Assembly: GCF_000307265.1 (NCBI RefSeq)
Contig: NZ_DF158897.1
Coordinates: 62,001-126,000 of the forward strand
Direction of reading: 5' to 3'
Length of the DNA: 64,000 bases
From: Oscillibacter ruminantium GH1
GTDB lineage: Bacteria > Bacillota > Clostridia > Oscillospirales > Oscillospiraceae
Under the pieces are notes generated by a model, which did no database searches, was not told the DNA's origin, and saw only the letters and a program-made list of their open reading frames with translations. A program made the translations under genes and the position numbers. Positions within the stretch are counted from its first letter, which is position 1; each line of letters opens with the position of its first letter. Of the stretch, positions 25,608-32,568 are shown piece by piece.

Positions 25608-26864
25608 ATGAAAGAACTTTATGTCGTGAATTGCTGCCGTACAGCCATCGGCTCTTTTGGCGGCACGCTGAAGAACACTCCTGCCACCGAACTGGGTTCC
25701 ATTGTGGTCAAGGAAGCTCTCAATCGTGCCGGTGTGAAGCCCGAGCAGGTTGACGAAGTGATGTTCGGCTGCATTCTGACCGCAGGTCTTGGTCAGAACG
25801 TCGCCCGTCAGGTCGCCGTCAAGGCCGGCATCCCCTATTCTGTTCCCGCGTACACCGTGGGCATGGTCTGCGGTTCCGGTATGAAGTCCGTCATCGAAGG
25901 TGCCCGCTCCATTCTGGCCGGCGACGCCGACGTTATTGTCTGCGGCGGCACCGAGAACATGTCCGCCGCTCCCTATGCCGCTCCCGACGCCCGCTGGGGC
26001 GCTCGCATGGGCGACAAGAAGCTGGTCGACACCATGATCAAGGACGGCCTGTGGGATGCGTTCAACAACTACCACATGGGCACCACCGCCGAGAACATCT
26101 GCGATGTGTGGGGCATCACCCGTCAGGAGCTGGACGAGTTCGCCGTCTCCTCTCAGCAGAAGTGCGAAGCCGCTCAGGCTGCCGGCAAATTTGACGACGA
26201 GATCGTGGCCGTCCCCGTGAAGGTCAAGAAGGACATCGTCGAATTCAAGAAGGACGAGTTCCCCCGCGCAGGCACCACTCTGGAAGGCGTTGGCAAGATG
26301 AAGGGCGCTTTCCCCGTGGGTCCCGAGTCCCCCAATCCTCAGGTCGTACATACTTTTGAGGTCACCGGCGCCAAGGAAACCGACGACAAGGGTACTCAGC
26401 GTGTGACCGCAGCTTCCTCCTCCGGCATCAACGACGGCGCTGCCGCTATCGTTCTGGCTTCCGGCGAGGCTGTTGCCAAGTACGGTCTGAAGCCCATGGC
26501 CAAGTTGATTGGCTGGGGTCAGGGCGGCGTCGATCCCAAGATCATGGGCGTGGGTCCCGTGCCCGCCTCTCAGCAGGCCATGAAGAAGGCCGGCGTGACC
26601 ATCGACGACATGGATCTGGTCGAGGCCAACGAGGCTTTCGCAGCACAGTCTATCGCTGTGGCTCGCGAGCTGCACTTCGATATGAGCAAGGTTAACGTCA
26701 ACGGCGGCGCTCTGTCTCTGGGCCACCCCGTGGGCTGCTCCGGCGCTCGTATCATCGTCACTCTGCTGCATGAGCTGCAGAAGCGCGACGATGCCAAGAA
26801 GGGTCTTGCTACCCTGTGCATCGGCGGCGGTCAGGGTGTTGCCACGATCTTCGAGAAGTGCTGA
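25608..26864 (+). CDS. thlA: Acetyl-CoA acetyltransferase (thiolase)
   Basis: Thiolase condenses two acetyl-CoA to acetoacetyl-CoA, the entry to butyrate synthesis. Active-site residues are C88 in MVCGSGMKS, H373 in SLGHPVGCSGAR and C404 in CIGGGQGVA. The 418 residues exceed the usual 390-395: an extra stretch of about 24 residues lies at about 248-275 just before SSGINDGAA. Codon use is strongly biased to a few preferred codons, unlike neighbours, which fits very high expression. It has its own promoter and terminator; other butyrate genes are not in the window. Confidence 0.96.
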   Translation: MKELYVVNCCRTAIGSFGGTLKNTPATELGSIVVKEALNRAGVKPEQVDEVMFGCILTAGLGQNVARQVAVKAGIPYSVPAYTVGMVCGSGMKSVIEGARSILAGDADVIVCGGTENMSAAPYAAPDARWGARMGDKKLVDTMIKDGLWDAFNNYHMGTTAENICDVWGITRQELDEFAVSSQQKCEAAQAAGKFDDEIVAVPVKVKKDIVEFKKDEFPRAGTTLEGVGKMKGAFPVGPESPNPQVVHTFEVTGAKETDDKGTQRVTAASSSGINDGAAAIVLASGEAVAKYGLKPMAKLIGWGQGGVDPKIMGVGPVPASQQAMKKAGVTIDDMDLVEANEAFAAQSIAVARELHFDMSKVNVNGGALSLGHPVGCSGARIIVTLLHELQKRDDAKKGLATLCIGGGQGVATIFEKC

Positions 26865-26883
26865 TTTTCTGATCTATACATAA

Positions 26884-26916
26884 AGGACGCCCGCGGGAAA
26901 CTGCGGGCGTCCTTTT
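26884..26916 (+). terminator. Terminator of the thiolase gene
   Basis: GGACGCCCGC (26885-26894) pairs with GCGGGCGTCC (26903-26912), then TTTT. Confidence 0.9.
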
Positions 26917-26962
26917 CGTTTGCTGACATTTTCAAATGGATTTTTTGTGGTTTATAGCAGCG

Positions 26963-28351
26963 TCATTCCGCAAAGATGTCGGCTAAAAGCTCCACCGTCT
27001 CCGGCAGACGCTCCTTTTCAAGCCCCGCGTAATTCACCACCAGCGTGTGCGCAAACGCCGTCTCCTGCCGCTGGGTATACTCGGACAGAAAGCCCAGCCG
27101 GACACCCCGTTCCCGCGCCCGGGCGGCAATTTCCTCGTCGGTTCGTTCGGTGTCCAGCCGCATCAGGAAGTGAAGTCCCGCCCCCTGCTCCGCTATATGA
27201 ATGCACTGGGCAAAGGAGCTGCGTCCAAATGCCTCCAGCACGGCGGAGCGCCGGGCGCGATACTCCGTCCGCATTCGGGCCAAATGCTGCTCATAGTAGC
27301 CCTGCTCCAAAAATCGGGTCAGAACATATTGCTCCGTGGCTGGAACCGTGCAGGCATAAAAATCAAGCTCCCGGCGGTACTGCTCCAAAAGCCGGGGCGG
27401 CAGCGCCAAAAAGCCCACACGCATGGATGGGGCAATCGTCTGGGAAAACGTATTCAGATACGCTACCCGGCCTTCCCCGTCAATGCTTTGCAGCGGCGGA
27501 ATCGGCCGTCCGGTAAAGCGCAATTCGCTGTCGTAATCGTCCTCAATAATCACCCCGCCAGTCTCATCCGCCCAACGCAGCAGCTCCTGCCGCCGCCGGA
27601 TCGGCGTGGCCAGCCCGGTGGGGTACTGATGGGAGGGGGACAGGTGCGCCGCGCCTGCGCCCGCGGCGCGCAGAGCGTCCGGGTTCATGCCCTCGGCGTC
27701 CAGCGGCAGCGGGACGCACCGGACTCCGCTTTTTTCATATACCTGCCGAATTTTCGGATAACCCGGGTCCTCCACCGCCAGTACCGTGTCCCGTCCCAAC
27801 AGCTGGGCCAGCAGAAGATAGAGATACTCCGCTCCCGCGCCGATCACGATCTGTTCCGGCGACACGGAAAGCCCGCGATAATTCCGCAGATCACTGCAAA
27901 TCGCCTCGCGCAGGGCATACAGCCCCTGATTCGGCAGCGGAGAGAGGAGGGCAGGCCCTTCCTCTGCCAGCACCTGCCGCGTCAGCCGTGTCCATGTCGC
28001 CAGCGGAAAGCGGGCGGCGTCCACCCGGTTCGTTTTCAAATCCAGCCGCCACAATCGCTCCTGCCGGGGCTGAATATCCGCCGCAGGCCGCCGCGCCGGG
28101 GCGCTCCGCTCCACCTGAGCAACAAAAAATCCGCTGCGGGGACGGGTATGGACGTATCCCTCCGCCTCCAGCTGCTGATACGCCCCCTCCACCGTGATGA
28201 CTGAGACGCCCAGATGCTCCGCCAGCGCCCGCTTGGAGGGCAGCCGCTCCCCCACATGCAAGGCCCCCGAGAGAATATCCTCCCGAATACAGCGGTATAG
28301 ATACTCGTACAGGGGCAGTCCGCCCCGCTCCTCCAGAGAATATGTCAGCAT
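26963..28351 (-). CDS. MocR/PdxR-type GntR regulator with aminotransferase domain
   Basis: The 462-residue protein has an N-terminal GntR winged helix (residues 5-75: RLPSKRALAEHLGVSVITVEGAYQQLEAEGYV) and a fold-type-I aminotransferase domain (about 105-462). PLP-site motifs such as SHQYPTG and EDDYDSE are present, but the Schiff-base position reads T-F-S-Q304-T-I-A-P: glutamine where the family has lysine. It is divergent from an ECF S component, so it probably controls that gene. PdxR proteins sense PLP; without the lysine the ligand is uncertain. The ATG at 28351 follows GGAGAG. Confidence 0.88.
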   Translation of the reverse strand: MLTYSLEERGGLPLYEYLYRCIREDILSGALHVGERLPSKRALAEHLGVSVITVEGAYQQLEAEGYVHTRPRSGFFVAQVERSAPARRPAADIQPRQERLWRLDLKTNRVDAARFPLATWTRLTRQVLAEEGPALLSPLPNQGLYALREAICSDLRNYRGLSVSPEQIVIGAGAEYLYLLLAQLLGRDTVLAVEDPGYPKIRQVYEKSGVRCVPLPLDAEGMNPDALRAAGAGAAHLSPSHQYPTGLATPIRRRQELLRWADETGGVIIEDDYDSELRFTGRPIPPLQSIDGEGRVAYLNTFSQTIAPSMRVGFLALPPRLLEQYRRELDFYACTVPATEQYVLTRFLEQGYYEQHLARMRTEYRARRSAVLEAFGRSSFAQCIHIAEQGAGLHFLMRLDTERTDEEIAARARERGVRLGFLSEYTQRQETAFAHTLVVNYAGLEKERLPETVELLADIFAE

Positions 28352-28459
28352 CTGCTCTCTCCAATCTGACCTTATCGAAATTTTACAATTTGAGTATTTC
28401 AATCATACCATATACGCGCTACAATAAGCTCAATTGAAGCCGAGAGGAGTCAGAGAAAC
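28352..28459. promoter_or_regulatory. Shared control region of the MocR regulator and the ECF S component
   Basis: This 108-bp divergent region contains a -10 TACAAT for the plus-strand gene (28420-28425) with a weak TTTCAA -35. TTGA/TCAA half-sites repeat here: TTGAGTATTTCAA near 28390 and CAATTGAAG near 28431. These are candidate regulator sites. Confidence 0.4.
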
Positions 28460-29008
28460 ATGGAAAAAGCAATGAAACCCGCATCTTCTGCCGCCCCGGA
28501 CACACGGGTGCGCACCATCGTCACCACGGCCCTGCTGGCGGCCTTGGCCTGCGCCGCCACAATGGTGATCCACGTCCCATCGCCCACAGGCGGTTATATG
28601 AACCTGGGCGACACAGTCGTGCTGCTGGGGGCATTTTTACTGGGTCCGTGGTACGGCGCGCTGGCTGGCGGCATTGGTTCCGCCATGGCGGACGCTCTGT
28701 CCGGTTACATGGTGTATGTCCCCGCCACGCTGATCATCAAGGCCATTATGGCGATTGTGGCCGGACTTGTGTATCGCGCCCTGCGGGAAAAATCGGTTGG
28801 TATGCTTCTCTCCGCGCTGGTTGGCGAAATCCCCATGGTCGTGGGCTACTGGCTGTTCGACGCACTGCTGATGGGCAGCTTTATCGGCAGTTCGGTAGGC
28901 ATCCCCAGCAATCTGGTGCAGGCAGGCTTTGGCATCGTCGTCTCCGTTTTTCTGGCGACGGCTCTGCGGAAGAGCGGCTACGTGCGAAGCAAATTTTCCA
29001 ATCTGTAA
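28460..29008 (+). CDS. ECF transporter S component (PF07155-like, candidate vitamin B6 uptake)
   Basis: The 182-residue, five- to six-helix membrane protein fits the substrate-binding subunits of energy-coupling-factor vitamin importers. The block GGYMNLGDTVVLLGAFLLGP, then GGIGSAMADALSGY and PATLIIKAIMAI, is typical of the riboflavin/PdxU2-type S family. It would share the general EcfA/T module, which is not in the window. The divergent MocR/PdxR regulator suggests pyridoxine or a related compound as substrate, by inference only. Confidence 0.82.
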   Translation: MEKAMKPASSAAPDTRVRTIVTTALLAALACAATMVIHVPSPTGGYMNLGDTVVLLGAFLLGPWYGALAGGIGSAMADALSGYMVYVPATLIIKAIMAIVAGLVYRALREKSVGMLLSALVGEIPMVVGYWLFDALLMGSFIGSSVGIPSNLVQAGFGIVVSVFLATALRKSGYVRSKFSNL

Positions 29009-29034
29009 CGTAAAATTTTTTTAAAATACATGCA

Positions 29035-29069
29035 GAGGGGGCGGAACAAAAGTTCCGTCCCCTCGTTTT
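29035..29069 (+). terminator. Terminator of the ECF S-component gene
   Basis: GAGGGGGCGGAAC pairs with GTTCCGTCCCCTC (one mismatch, 29035-29064), then GTTTT. Confidence 0.8.
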
Positions 29070-29112
29070 CGGCGCATCTGCGGCTTGCAGCCATCAGGAT
29101 CGCTTTATCCCA

Positions 29113-29466
29113 TCATGCTTCCGTCTGCTGCAATGTGTCGAGATACCAGCTTCCCATCAGCAGCAGCGGCAGAATCAGGAAAACATGAAACGGGGGAAAC
29201 AGCGCGACAGAAATTCCATACATCGCCGCGCCGCACAGCAAAAGTCGGTTTTGATTCCCAATCATTCCCGCAGCTCCAAGCAGCACGGCTAACGCCGCAC
29301 AAATTAAGTGCGGCCAAACCACCCATGTGGCAATTCCACCCCACATCACGCCCCCGCTTTTCACAAGGTAGCACAGCGCACAAACCACGTATGCCGCCCC
29401 TGCCGCACAGGACAGCCCCAGTTTCATCTTCTTGGTTCCCGCCATCTTTTTTGAACATCCCACCAT
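29113..29466 (-). CDS. Small uncharacterised membrane protein
   Basis: The 117-residue product has about four hydrophobic helices (near 15-35, 40-66, 72-85 and 88-108) and no motif I recognise. The start is placed at the ATG at 29466 (MVGCSKK), which follows GGAGGG by 11 nt; a longer frame upstream lacks a site and is less hydrophobic. It is convergent with the ECF gene. Function unknown. Confidence 0.55.
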   Translation of the reverse strand: MVGCSKKMAGTKKMKLGLSCAAGAAYVVCALCYLVKSGGVMWGGIATWVVWPHLICAALAVLLGAAGMIGNQNRLLLCGAAMYGISVALFPPFHVFLILPLLLMGSWYLDTLQQTEA

Positions 29467-29727
29467 TTTGTTCACAGCCCTCCAATTTTGGTAATATATA
29501 CAATATACATCCGTATTCATTTTCTTGCAAGGCGTTTTACTCATTTCCCATAACTTACCAAGGTCTTTTAAAGACGGTACTCCAAAAAATCTTTTCCGCG
29601 TTTTTCCGAATGGAGCGGGTTTCATCTGCGAAGACTATTGGAGTATCGCAAGAGGCGCTGTATCGGATCACACCATCTCCGCAGCACAGGCAACCGCTTA
29701 TATCACATCTGAAAGGATCCATCATTT

Positions 29728-29889
29728 ATGAAAAAGAAAATTCCGAAAAAAAGCGATATTAAGCCAGAAATCCAGTCTGTCAAGGCCATGCTGGACTTTT
29801 CTTCAGACAAGACTGATCCGCAGGGCAGTTACACCGGTTGTCCCGCAAATCCACACGAAAAGCCAGTGCAGGACGTTGACGATTTGTAA
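29728..29889 (+). CDS. 53-aa small protein with GSYTG and PVQDVDDL motifs
   Basis: A 54-codon frame starts at ATG 29728 after an AAAGGA site. The peptide has a lysine-rich start (MKKKIPKKSD), a middle DPQGSYTG motif and an acidic end, PVQDVDDL. I recall similar 50-60-residue proteins with G-S-Y-T-G and a terminal PVQDADDL in many Clostridia, all uncharacterised. It is followed by a strong terminator, which supports it as a real monocistronic gene. Function unknown. Confidence 0.7.
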   Translation: MKKKIPKKSDIKPEIQSVKAMLDFSSDKTDPQGSYTGCPANPHEKPVQDVDDL

Positions 29890-29938
29890 TTCAGCCCGTA
29901 TCCCTGTACGGATTTGAATCTTGTGCAAATATGGGGGA

Positions 29939-29971
29939 ATATCCGGGGCACGGCGGCCCCGGATATTTTTT
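29939..29971 (+). terminator. Terminator of the 53-aa gene
   Basis: ATATCCGGGGC (29939-29949) pairs perfectly with GCCCCGGATAT (29956-29966), followed by five T residues. Confidence 0.92.
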
Positions 29972-30042
29972 GCAAATTTTTCCTCTGGCTTTTTATTTAT
30001 TTACGGTGCATAATTATATCACAAAATTATGGGAGGGCACCT

Positions 30043-30300
30043 ATGAAATCACTGTATTGCATGACACAGAGCACATTCGGCGCGGAGGACGGAAACCATT
30101 ACATCGCGTTCGGGATCAAACACGCCGAGGACAACAGCATCCTCTTCGATGACATTTCAACGAACCGGGAAATCGTTGAAACCATGGTACATATCCTGAA
30201 TCAGCGGGAAGTGCCGACGGAAAAGGCGAAAGATGTGATCGACTGTATGGTATCAATGGATGCGCGGTACTTAAATCTGACGATGTCCCTCTGTCGTTAA
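30043..30300 (+). CDS. DUF6514-like small protein
   Basis: The 85-residue soluble protein begins MKSLYCMTQ and contains HAEDNSILFDDISTNREIVETMVHILNQREVPTEKAKDVIDCMV-type sequence, resembling the DUF6514 small-protein family of Clostridia. That assignment is from memory. GGGAGG lies 6 nt before the ATG at 30043. No enzymatic motif or membrane segment is visible. It sits among other very small genes. Confidence 0.65.
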   Translation: MKSLYCMTQSTFGAEDGNHYIAFGIKHAEDNSILFDDISTNREIVETMVHILNQREVPTEKAKDVIDCMVSMDARYLNLTMSLCR

Positions 30301-30309
30301 CCGCTGCGC

Positions 30310-30352
30310 GAAAAAGCCCCGGAGCCGCTGCTTGTTCAGCGCTCTGGGGCTT
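30310..30352 (+). terminator. Weak terminator-like hairpin after the DUF6514-like gene
   Basis: AGCCCCGGAGC and GCTCTGGGGCT pair over 11 bp with one wobble, but there is no T-run after it. Confidence 0.4.
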
Positions 30353-30519
30353 GCGGATTTGTTTCACAGCGTTGGAATGGCTTGAATAAGAAAAAATTTT
30401 TCCGCATTCGCCCGAAACCCAGCGCAAGAGAACACGGTCCACCCCGTTGGCTCAAAAAAGAAGATCACCCGATGGATGTTCTCCTTTGTGATAACTACGG
30501 ACTTATGTTTTTGCGGTTA

Positions 30520-30545
30520 AGGCAGATTATGCACATAATCTGCCT
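30520..30545. repeat. Perfect 12-bp inverted repeat with 2-nt spacer
   Basis: AGGCAGATTATG (30520-30531) is followed by CA and then CATAATCTGCCT (30534-30545). It ends 13 nt from the stop of the minus-strand nucleotidyltransferase-fold gene and lacks a T-tail on either strand. Confidence 0.6.
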
Positions 30546-30558
30546 GATTCTTTGGACT

Positions 30559-31017
30559 TTAACGGTCTATCATTTCTACTTTTGATGATCTTCCCATCAG
30601 TTCATAGTACCGCCGCCAATCGCTTAAAGACTGAAGTGGAATCGTTTCACCATTCAGTTGAATGTACTCTTCAATCTGTTCTGGGAATAATGAGCAGTCA
30701 ACGTCTCTCCCATCTTTGACGATAACAAATCCAGCCATGACATCCACATCAATTCCATCTATCGTAAATTCTAAAAAGTGCCTTGTCTTATACAGCTTAT
30801 CCGGCTTTGGCGGAGCCAATAAGCCCATCGGCAAAAGTTGCTCTTTCAATTTTTCCACATCGTCTTCACTGACCATAAGGTCGATATCATGGAAAAAGTC
30901 AGTCTTCCCTTTAAAATATAACAGCATGGACGCACCAACCGCCCAAACCACATTTTTTTCATTTAAAACATGTGCGATATCTGACAGTACTTTTAATTTT
31001 TTCTCTATATCATTCAA
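30559..31017 (-). CDS. Nucleotidyltransferase-fold protein
   Basis: The 152-residue protein has a nucleotidyltransferase-like core: V-G-A-S near 28-30 and D44-I-D46-L after a short helix, then TIDGIDVDVMAGF with a third acidic position. Such folds occur in minimal nucleotidyltransferases, MNT antitoxins and DUF6036-type proteins. No HEPN or toxin partner is adjacent. Base composition is AT-richer than the neighbourhood, hinting at recent acquisition. Activity is not established. Confidence 0.65.
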   Translation of the reverse strand: MNDIEKKLKVLSDIAHVLNEKNVVWAVGASMLLYFKGKTDFFHDIDLMVSEDDVEKLKEQLLPMGLLAPPKPDKLYKTRHFLEFTIDGIDVDVMAGFVIVKDGRDVDCSLFPEQIEEYIQLNGETIPLQSLSDWRRYYELMGRSSKVEMIDR

Positions 31018-31089
31018 TACAGCACACCCTTATCTAGAATTTATCGTTTTGTGAATTTACCATAAACCTTTGCTCTATCATTGTATAAA

Positions 31090-31136
31090 ATTATATAAAA
31101 TAAGACCTATTTTCCCCTTGACGGAAAATAGGTCTT
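31090..31136 (-). terminator. Terminator of tRNA-Gly
   Basis: AAGACCTATTTTCC (31102-31115) pairs perfectly with GGAAAATAGGTCTT (31123-31136), with a T/A-rich stretch after it on the minus strand. Confidence 0.8.
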
Positions 31137-31140
31137 TTGG

Positions 31141-31211
31141 AGCGGATAAAGGGAGTCGAACCCTCCTATGCAGCTTGGGAAGCTGCCGTTCTACCGATGA
31201 ACTATATCCGC
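31141..31211 (-). tRNA. tRNA-Gly (CCC)
   Basis: On the minus strand the acceptor GCGGATA pairs with TATCCGC, leaving a T discriminator, as usual for bacterial tRNA-Gly. The anticodon arm GCAGC-TTCCCAA-GCTGC gives anticodon CCC. The T arm is GGAGG-GTTCGAC-TCCC. CCA is not encoded. Length 71 nt. Confidence 0.93.
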
Positions 31212-31228
31212 AAATTACGCGTGAGGAT

Positions 31229-31257
31229 AGTATAACAGACCTTTTTTCATTTTGCAA
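31229..31257 (-). promoter_or_regulatory. Promoter of tRNA-Gly
   Basis: On the minus strand -35 TTGCAA (31257-31252) and -10 TATACT (31234-31229) are 17 nt apart, about 18 nt before the tRNA 5' end. Confidence 0.75.
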
Positions 31258-31332
31258 GACGAAAAATGCCTCAGGGGTCATTTGTTTTTTTCTCCCCTCA
31301 TAGACTGGGACAACAAGAAAAGGGGGAGCGTT

Positions 31333-32451
31333 ATGAAAAAACTGCTGTTTGTGCTGGCGGCGGCGCTGCTGCTGACCGTACCGGCCAGAGCGCTGGAGGT
31401 GTCCGCGCCCTCGGCGCTGCTGATGGAAAAAGAGACGGGCACGGTTCTATTTTCCAAAAATGAGCACGAAAAGCTGGAGCCCGCCAGCGTTACAAAAGTC
31501 ATGACCCTGCTTTTGACCATGGAGGCCATTGACAGCGGCGCGCTGCACTATGACGACGTGATCACCGCCTCCGCCCACGCCTGCTCCATGGGCGGCAGCC
31601 AGATTTGGCTGAAGGAAAACGAGCAGCTGAGCGTGGGCGACATGCTCAAGGCGGTGTGCGTAGTCTCTGCCAACGACTGCGCCGTGGCGCTTGCAGAGGA
31701 GATTGCCGGAAGTGAGGAGGCCTTTGTCGAGCGGATGAATGCGCGGGCGGCGGAGCTGGGTATGAACGACACCCATTTCTGCAATGCCACAGGCCTTCCC
31801 GCCGCGGGACATGTCACCTCCGCCAATGACATCGCCCTTATGAGCCGGGAACTGATTCTGAACCATCCGGATATCCGGCAGTACACCACCATCTGGATGG
31901 ATACTCTGCGCCAAGGCACGTCCTCTCTGGTGAACACCAACAAACTCATTCGCTTTTACGAGGGGGCCACGGGTTTGAAGACCGGGTCCACGGACTCTGC
32001 GCTTTACTGCCTGTCCGGCACAGCGGAGCGGGACGGCATGGAGCTGATCGCCGTCATTATGAAAGCCCCTACCTCCGCCCAGCGGTTTGATGACGCAAAA
32101 GCCCTTTTGAGCTTTGGTTTTTCCACCTATGCGCTGGTGAAAGCCACGCCTGACGCGGCCCTGCCGCCGGTTCCGGTATCTCTGGGATCGCAGGCCACGG
32201 TGCAGCCCGTTGCGGCAGAAAGCTCTTTGCTTTTGGAAAAGGCTAAAGCAGCGAAGCTGGAAAAGTCTGTGACGCTTGTCCCGCAGGCGGAAGCCCCCAT
32301 TGCCAAAGGCGATGTACTGGGCACTCTGACCGTCTCTGCCGATGGTGAAACGTTGGCCGAAGTGTCGCTGGTAGCAGGGGAAGATGTTCCCCGCGTGACT
32401 TGGGGCGCATTGGCCCTTCGGTTTTTGCGAACGGCGTTTTTAGGCGGCTGA
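31333..32451 (+). CDS. D-alanyl-D-alanine carboxypeptidase (DacF/DacB type PBP5)
   Basis: The 372-residue low-molecular-weight penicillin-binding protein trims the terminal D-Ala of peptidoglycan stems. A signal peptide (residues 1-20, cut near ARA-LE) precedes the catalytic motifs S52-VT-K55, S111-A-N113 and K215-T-G. A C-terminal beta-rich PBP5 domain with a final hydrophobic stretch follows. The ATG at 31333 has an AGGGGGAG site. Which sporulation or vegetative paralogue it is cannot be decided here. Confidence 0.93.
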   Translation: MKKLLFVLAAALLLTVPARALEVSAPSALLMEKETGTVLFSKNEHEKLEPASVTKVMTLLLTMEAIDSGALHYDDVITASAHACSMGGSQIWLKENEQLSVGDMLKAVCVVSANDCAVALAEEIAGSEEAFVERMNARAAELGMNDTHFCNATGLPAAGHVTSANDIALMSRELILNHPDIRQYTTIWMDTLRQGTSSLVNTNKLIRFYEGATGLKTGSTDSALYCLSGTAERDGMELIAVIMKAPTSAQRFDDAKALLSFGFSTYALVKATPDAALPPVPVSLGSQATVQPVAAESSLLLEKAKAAKLEKSVTLVPQAEAPIAKGDVLGTLTVSADGETLAEVSLVAGEDVPRVTWGALALRFLRTAFLGG

Positions 32452-32459
32452 ACAACCAC

Positions 32460-32490
32460 GGGAAATTTTCGCCGTATTTCCCATTTTTTT
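32460..32490 (+). terminator. Terminator of the carboxypeptidase gene
   Basis: GGGAAAT (32460-32466) pairs with ATTTCCC (32476-32482), followed by A and seven T residues. Confidence 0.75.
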
Positions 32491-32492
32491 AC

Positions 32493-32521
32493 TTGTGGCT
32501 GACAGGCGAAACTAGTATAAT
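32493..32521 (+). promoter_or_regulatory. Promoter of pgi
   Basis: A -35 TTGTGG (32493-32498) and a consensus -10 TATAAT (32516-32521) are 17 nt apart. Confidence 0.7.
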
Positions 32522-32568
32522 GACGGTATCATAAGGATCACGCATGTGATCTGGAAGGGATCGTTATT

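Noticed and set aside
28352-28459. Riboswitch in the ECF leader
   Set aside because: The leader is only about 30 nt from the predicted start and shows no recognisable vitamin riboswitch core; control by the MocR regulator is more likely.
29914-30042. 43-codon N-terminal extension of the DUF6514-like protein
   Set aside because: The added sequence lies across the upstream terminator; the ATG at 30043 has GGGAGG directly before it.
30382-30585. 67-codon plus-strand frame before the nucleotidyltransferase-fold gene
   Set aside because: No ribosome site, poor composition, and its 3' part crosses the perfect palindrome and the end of the opposite gene.
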